In this document: positions 59,973 to 64,000 of the stretch, one piece after another
How positions within the stretch are numbered: position 1 is the first letter of the stretch
Layout of the letters: every line of letters starts with the position of its first letter
Assembly (NCBI GenBank): GCA_038237925.1
Contig: JBBRYF010000003.1
Coordinates: 62,001-126,000 of the forward strand
Origin: AC-32 sp038237925
Lineage (GTDB): Bacteria > Actinomycetota > Thermoleophilia > Gaiellales > Gaiellaceae
Direction of reading: 5' to 3'
DNA: 64,000 nt
Notes under the pieces: generated by a model
What the model was told of the DNA's origin: nothing
Databases searched by the model: none
What the model saw: only the letters and a program-made list of their open reading frames with translations
Position numbers and translations under genes: made by a program

Positions 59973-61178
59973 GTGCGAAGCGCCTCTCTCGCTGCCGTTG
60001 CCGTCGCCTGTGCCGTCCTCGGCGGGGTCGCCGCGCTCGCGGTCGGGAACCTGACCGGCTGGACCGGCTCGAGCTCCACGACGACGGTCTTCCGGTCAGC
60101 TCCGCCGGCCGAGCCGAGCGGCACTGCCGCGACAGCCGCGGTCGGTCCGGCCGCCCGGCCGCTGACCGGCAACGGCTTCAGCCCGAGCACGATCTACGCG
60201 CACCGGGCGCCTGGTGTCGTCACGATCGTCTCCGTCTACGGCACCGATCCCGCGACCGCGCCACGCGCGCAGGGCTCCGGCTTCGTCGTCTCGCCGCAGG
60301 GCTACATCCTCACCAACTCGCACGTGATCACGACCGCCGGCGACGGGGCGGTGGCAAAGCCGGCCGACCAGGTCTTCGTCGAGTTCCAGGACCACGACCG
60401 CGCCGTGGCCAAGATCGTCGGCTGGGATGTCTTCGACGATGTGGGCCTGATCAAGGTCGACCGGTCGGCACATGCGCTGGTGCCCGTACCGCTCGGCAAC
60501 TCCGCAGCCGTGGCGGTCGGCGAGCCGGTCGCGGCGATCGGTAGCCCGTTCGGCAACGAGAACTCGCTCGCGGTAGGCGTGGTCTCCGCGACGCAGCGGT
60601 CGGTGCAGTCGCTGACCTCCAATTTCGACCTCGTGGACGCGATCCAGACCGATGCGCCGATCAATCACGGCAACTCCGGCGGCCCGCTGTTCGACGCCCG
60701 CGGCCGCGTGATCGGCATCAACGCTCAGATTCGCAGTACCAGCGGCCAGGCCGAGGGCGTGGGCTTCGCGGTGCCGGTCAACTCCGCGAAGCGCTCGATG
60801 CAGCAGCTGATCGCCAACGGCTCGGTCTCGTACGCGTACGTCGGCGTCGAGACCACCGACTTGACGCCGGCGCTCGCGCGGCGCTTCGGCTACGCGGTCT
60901 CACGGGGAGCCGTCGTCACGAACACCGTCTCCGGCAGCCCGGCCGCCGCTGCGGGGCTGCACGCCGGCACGCGCACCGCGAGCGCGTTCGGCGTCGACTT
61001 CCCTCGCAGCGGCGACGTGATCGTCGCGATCGACGGGCATCCAGTTACGGGCTCGGAGGATATTGCAAGAATTGTCACGAACCTGGCTCCCGGCCAACTT
61101 GTTCCGTTTGCGGTCGAGCGAGGTCATGCCCGGCTCGAGCTGCAGGTCCGGCTGAGCGAACGCTCAGAGAGCCACTAG
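59973..61178 (+). CDS. HtrA/DegP-like trypsin-family protease with PDZ domain
   Basis: About 401 residues. An N-terminal membrane/signal segment (about 5-25), a Thr/Pro-rich linker, a trypsin-like domain with triad His (ILTNSHVI), Asp (FDDVGLIKV) and Ser (HGNSGGPLFDARG), then a C-terminal PDZ domain (about 295-395). It degrades or refolds damaged envelope proteins. GTG 59973 is 17 bp after the kinase, so it is probably part of that operon. Confidence 0.94.
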   Translation: MRSASLAAVAVACAVLGGVAALAVGNLTGWTGSSSTTTVFRSAPPAEPSGTAATAAVGPAARPLTGNGFSPSTIYAHRAPGVVTIVSVYGTDPATAPRAQGSGFVVSPQGYILTNSHVITTAGDGAVAKPADQVFVEFQDHDRAVAKIVGWDVFDDVGLIKVDRSAHALVPVPLGNSAAVAVGEPVAAIGSPFGNENSLAVGVVSATQRSVQSLTSNFDLVDAIQTDAPINHGNSGGPLFDARGRVIGINAQIRSTSGQAEGVGFAVPVNSAKRSMQQLIANGSVSYAYVGVETTDLTPALARRFGYAVSRGAVVTNTVSGSPAAAAGLHAGTRTASAFGVDFPRSGDVIVAIDGHPVTGSEDIARIVTNLAPGQLVPFAVERGHARLELQVRLSERSESH

Positions 61179-61260
61179 GATCGGAACCCGTGTCCTTCGT
61201 CGGCAGGCCGGTGGTTTCCTCCTGGTTACGCGCAGGCGCAGAACGGGAACCTCGGTCGCG

Positions 61261-61677
61261 ATGAGCGAAGAGGGCCGTTCTGTCCGTCTGACCATCCCCG
61301 CGCGGGCCGAGTACATCACGCTCGGCCGCCTGGCCCTGACGGCGATCGCGGGAGTGCGGCCGCTTTCTGACGAGACGCTGCACGATCTCAAGCTCGCGCT
61401 GACGGAGGCCTGCACGAACTCGGTCAAGCACGCGTACGACGATCACGGCCGCGGGAGCGTCGACATCGTCTACGAGCTGAGCGGCGACCGGCTCGCGGTG
61501 GAGGTCGGCGATACCGGCACCGGCTTCGAGCCCCCGCAGCCGGCCGCCGACGCGGAGGAGCTGGAAGAGGGCGGCCTCGGGATCGCGATCATCCGCGCGG
61601 TCACGGACGAGGTCGAGATGTCTCCGCGCGAGGGCGGCGGTGCGCGCCTGCGCTTCGTCAAGCTCCTGACCGACTGA
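61261..61677 (+). CDS. RsbW/SpoIIAB-like serine kinase (anti-sigma factor type)
   Basis: 138 residues, a GHKL ATPase: LKLALTEACTNSVKHAYDDHG (N-box), VGDTGTGFEPP (G1) and GGLGIAIIRAVTDE (G2). Members bind sigma factors and phosphorylate STAS anti-anti-sigma proteins. No sigma factor or STAS gene is adjacent, so its partner is unknown. ATG 61261. The 82 bp before it show no clear promoter. Confidence 0.87.
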   Translation: MSEEGRSVRLTIPARAEYITLGRLALTAIAGVRPLSDETLHDLKLALTEACTNSVKHAYDDHGRGSVDIVYELSGDRLAVEVGDTGTGFEPPQPAADAEELEEGGLGIAIIRAVTDEVEMSPREGGGARLRFVKLLTD

Positions 61678-61714
61678 CCGCCGCCGACCTGCCAGCTATC
61701 CTCGGCGGCCGCTG

Positions 61715-63001
61715 ATGCTCCAGCTCGTCAACGTCGGACAAAAGTCGCTCGCCGACTACGGCACGATCGCGACGCGTGGCCTGATGGAGGAGATCCGCCG
61801 GCTCGCGGAACCCCTGCGCGGTAAGCGGCTCGTGCACCTGTCGGCGACCGCCTTCGGCGGCGGCGTAGCCGAGATCAACTACGCGCTCGTGCCGCTGATG
61901 CGGGACGCGGGCCTCGACGCCGAGTGGCGCATCATCGCCGGCGCGGAGGAGTTCTTCGCCGCGACGAAGACGATCCACAACGCTCTCCAGGGCGACCCGC
62001 AGGGGCTGACCGAGACGCAGCAGGAGGTCTATCGCCGCTTCCAGGCGCTGAACGCCGAGGAGTTCTCCGACGAGTACGACTACGTGCTCGTCCACGATCC
62101 GCAGCCCGCCGGTCTGATCGAGCACTTCCCCGACAGCGCCGCGCACTGGATCTGGCGCTGCCACATCGACCTCTCGCAGCCGAACCCGCAGGTGCTCGAC
62201 TTCCTGCTGCCGTGGCTCGCGGGCTACGACGCCGCGATCTTCCACATGCAGGAGTACGTGCCCCGCGACGCCCAGATCGCTCCGGCCTACATCTGGCCCC
62301 CGGCGATCGACCCGCTGACGCCGAAGAACATGGCGCTCTCGCCCGAGGACGCCGCGTACATCGTCGACCAGTTCGGCATCGACGTCGACCGGCCGCTGCT
62401 GACGCAGGTCTCGCGCTTCGACCCCTGGAAGGACCCACTCGGCGTGATCGACGCCTACCGGATCGTGAAGGCCGAGCATCGCGAGGTGCAGCTCGCGCTC
62501 GTCGGGTCGATGGCGCACGACGATCCCGAGGGCTGGGACTACTACAACCGGACGGTCAACTACGCGGCCGGCGACCCCGACGTCTACATCCTCTCCAACC
62601 TGAACAACATCGGCTCCGTGGAGGTCAACGCGTTCCAGGTGCACTCGAATGCGGTGATTCAGAAGTCGACGAAGGAGGGCTTCGGCCTGACCGTCACCGA
62701 AGCGCTCTGGAAGACGCGGCCGATGGTCGCGAGCCGTGTCGGCGGGATCGTGGCGCAGATCCAGGACGGCGAGACGGGCTGGCTCGTCGACCCGCACTCG
62801 CCCGAGGAGTGCGCTCGCGCGTGCCTCGAGATCTTCGCCGACCCGGCCGCGGCGAGACAGCGCGCGTTGCGCGGCAAGGAGTACGTGCGCCGGAACTTCC
62901 TCATGCCGCGCCTGCTGCGGGACTGGCTCGTGCTGCTGAACAAGCTCGACGGCAACGACACCGCCGGCGCCGAGGTCACGGTCGCCGCGACCGCCTCGTA
63001 G
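61715..63001 (+). CDS. treT: TreT-like trehalose synthase (GT4)
   Basis: 428 residues, GT-B. LVHLSATAFGGGVAEINYALVPLMRDAG begins the pattern, WIWRCHIDLSQPNPQV is a typical block and the donor part has TQVSRFDPWKDPLGVIDAYR and QKSTKEGFGLTVTEALWK. TreT makes trehalose from a sugar nucleotide and glucose in one step. ATG 61715. It precedes otsA by 41 bp, so the two routes may be controlled together. Confidence 0.88.
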   Translation: MLQLVNVGQKSLADYGTIATRGLMEEIRRLAEPLRGKRLVHLSATAFGGGVAEINYALVPLMRDAGLDAEWRIIAGAEEFFAATKTIHNALQGDPQGLTETQQEVYRRFQALNAEEFSDEYDYVLVHDPQPAGLIEHFPDSAAHWIWRCHIDLSQPNPQVLDFLLPWLAGYDAAIFHMQEYVPRDAQIAPAYIWPPAIDPLTPKNMALSPEDAAYIVDQFGIDVDRPLLTQVSRFDPWKDPLGVIDAYRIVKAEHREVQLALVGSMAHDDPEGWDYYNRTVNYAAGDPDVYILSNLNNIGSVEVNAFQVHSNAVIQKSTKEGFGLTVTEALWKTRPMVASRVGGIVAQIQDGETGWLVDPHSPEECARACLEIFADPAAARQRALRGKEYVRRNFLMPRLLRDWLVLLNKLDGNDTAGAEVTVAATAS

Positions 63002-63042
63002 GTCGTTTCCGCGCGGAAGCGCCGGGTAGGGTGGCAGCGGCC

Positions 63043-64000
63043 ATGGGCGAGCGCCGCAAGCTGATCGTCGTCTCGAACCGCGGGCCGGTGACCTTCACGC
63101 GAGGGCCCGGCGGCGAGCGTGTGACCAAGCGCGGCGGCGGCGGGCTCGTGACCGCACTTCGAAGTCTCGTCTCGCATCACGACGTGACGTGGGTCGCGAG
63201 CGCGATGACCGAGGAGGACCGGGCGGTCGCGGCCGAGAGCGGCGGTGGCGCCGTCGACGAGCGCGCGCGCGACGGCTCTCCGTTCCGGCTGCGGCTCGTC
63301 GCGCACGACGAACGGGCCTACGACTGGTTCTACAACGTCGTCGCGAACCCGATGCTCTGGTTCCTCCAGCACTACCTCTGGCAGCTCGCGTACACGCCGT
63401 CGGTGGACATCGGGCTTCGGAATGCCTGGGACGAGGGGTACGTGCGCGTCAACGAGGGGTTCGCGGCGGCGGTGCTCGAGGAGCTCGAGGCCGAGCCCGA
63501 GGCCGCGGTGTTCTTCCACGACTACCACCTCTATCTCGCACCGAGGTTCGTGCGGGAGAGCGCGCCCGAAGCGCTGCTTGCGCACTTCGTCCATATTCCG
63601 TGGCCGCAGACGGACTACTGGCACGTCCTTCCGGACCGGATCCGGCGCGCGATCCACGAGGGCGTGCTCGCCAACGACGTCGTCGGTTTTCACACGCACC
63701 AGTGGCGGCTCAACTTCCTGCGCGCGGCGAGCGACGTCGCGGGTGCCGACGCGAACTTCGTCGACGGCACCGCCGAGCTGGACGGCCGCCGCTCGCTCGT
63801 GACGGTGCACCCAATCTCGGTGGACGCGGCCGAGTTCGACGAGCTCGCCTCGGGGCCGGCGGTGCTTCAGGCAGAGCAGGAGCTCGCCGCGCGGCGGCCG
63901 GAGAAGCTGATCCTGCGCGTCGATCGGACCGACCCGTCGAAGAACATCGTGCGCGGGTTCAGAGCCTTCGAGCTCTACCTGGACGCGCATCCCGAGATGC
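63043..64000 (+). CDS. otsA: Trehalose-6-phosphate synthase (3' end cut)
   Basis: At least 319 residues; the right edge cuts the gene. GT20: LIVVSNRGPVTF and GGGGLVTALRSL near the start, FHDYHLYLAPRFVRE, HFVHIPWPQTDYWHVLP, VVGFHTHQWRLNFL, then RVDRTDPSKNIVRGF, the site of the Arg/Lys that bind the donor phosphates. It joins glucose from UDP- or GDP-glucose to glucose-6-phosphate. ATG 63043. No otsB phosphatase is visible inside the window. Confidence 0.93.
   Translation, partial: MGERRKLIVVSNRGPVTFTRGPGGERVTKRGGGGLVTALRSLVSHHDVTWVASAMTEEDRAVAAESGGGAVDERARDGSPFRLRLVAHDERAYDWFYNVVANPMLWFLQHYLWQLAYTPSVDIGLRNAWDEGYVRVNEGFAAAVLEELEAEPEAAVFFHDYHLYLAPRFVRESAPEALLAHFVHIPWPQTDYWHVLPDRIRRAIHEGVLANDVVGFHTHQWRLNFLRAASDVAGADANFVDGTAELDGRRSLVTVHPISVDAAEFDELASGPAVLQAEQELAARRPEKLILRVDRTDPSKNIVRGFRAFELYLDAHPEM

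Overview
The window is high-GC bacterial DNA with dense, tightly packed genes, frequent 4-bp start/stop overlaps (ATGA, GTGA) and many GTG/TTG starts. The content fits an actinobacterium, probably a deep-branching one such as class Thermoleophilia. Pointers are the dnaA-dnaN-recF-dciA-gyrB-gyrA order, a class E-type sortase, PIG-V-like and GT87-like mannosyltransferases, NfeD/slipin and a TreT-type trehalose synthase. The taxonomic placement is inference; no marker was compared with a database.

Layout. 1-5947 (minus strand): a GNAT and a HAD enzyme behind a type II fatty-acid cluster read fabZ-fabH-fabD-fabG-fabF, with no acpP. 5998-11944: biotin ligase, a large secreted amidase, NfeD and slipin, a GalT-like enzyme and a MerR-like regulator. 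12029-21184 (minus): gyrA, gyrB, dciA, recF, dnaN, dnaA. 21185-21510: candidate oriC with DnaA-box-like sites. 21511-25997 (plus): rpmH, rnpA, yidD, yidC, jag, rsmG, parA, parB. 26044-28203: three poorly characterised genes, one a multi-pass glycosyltransferase-like protein.

28242-40121 is an integrated element of about 11.9 kb bounded by a perfect 42-bp direct repeat. The right copy is the 3' half of an intact tRNA-Ile(GAT) gene. One end holds a tyrosine integrase, an excisionase-like protein, a small protein and a Rep_trans-like initiator. The other end holds candidate defence genes: an EVE/PUA-like protein overlapping a PD-(D/E)XK nuclease, an HD dNTP triphosphohydrolase, a coiled-coil protein with a PD-(D/E)XK-like domain, and an Xre regulator followed by an AbiGi-like protein. 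I see no conjugation or packaging genes. This island is the most interesting part of the window.

40235-64000 returns to core-type genes: a bifunctional-nuclease family protein, chorismate mutase, a PrcB-like protein, an L,D-transpeptidase, a CPBP protease, a BtuF-like lipoprotein, a PIG-V-like mannosyltransferase, MscS, a class A PBP, a group of surface-sugar transferases (GT87-like, DUF2079, GT4, GT2), moeA, a sortase, a degenerate M28-like membrane protein, a response regulator and histidine kinase followed by an HtrA protease, an RsbW-like kinase, and two trehalose genes (treT, and otsA cut by the right edge). Together these mostly concern the cell envelope and stress.
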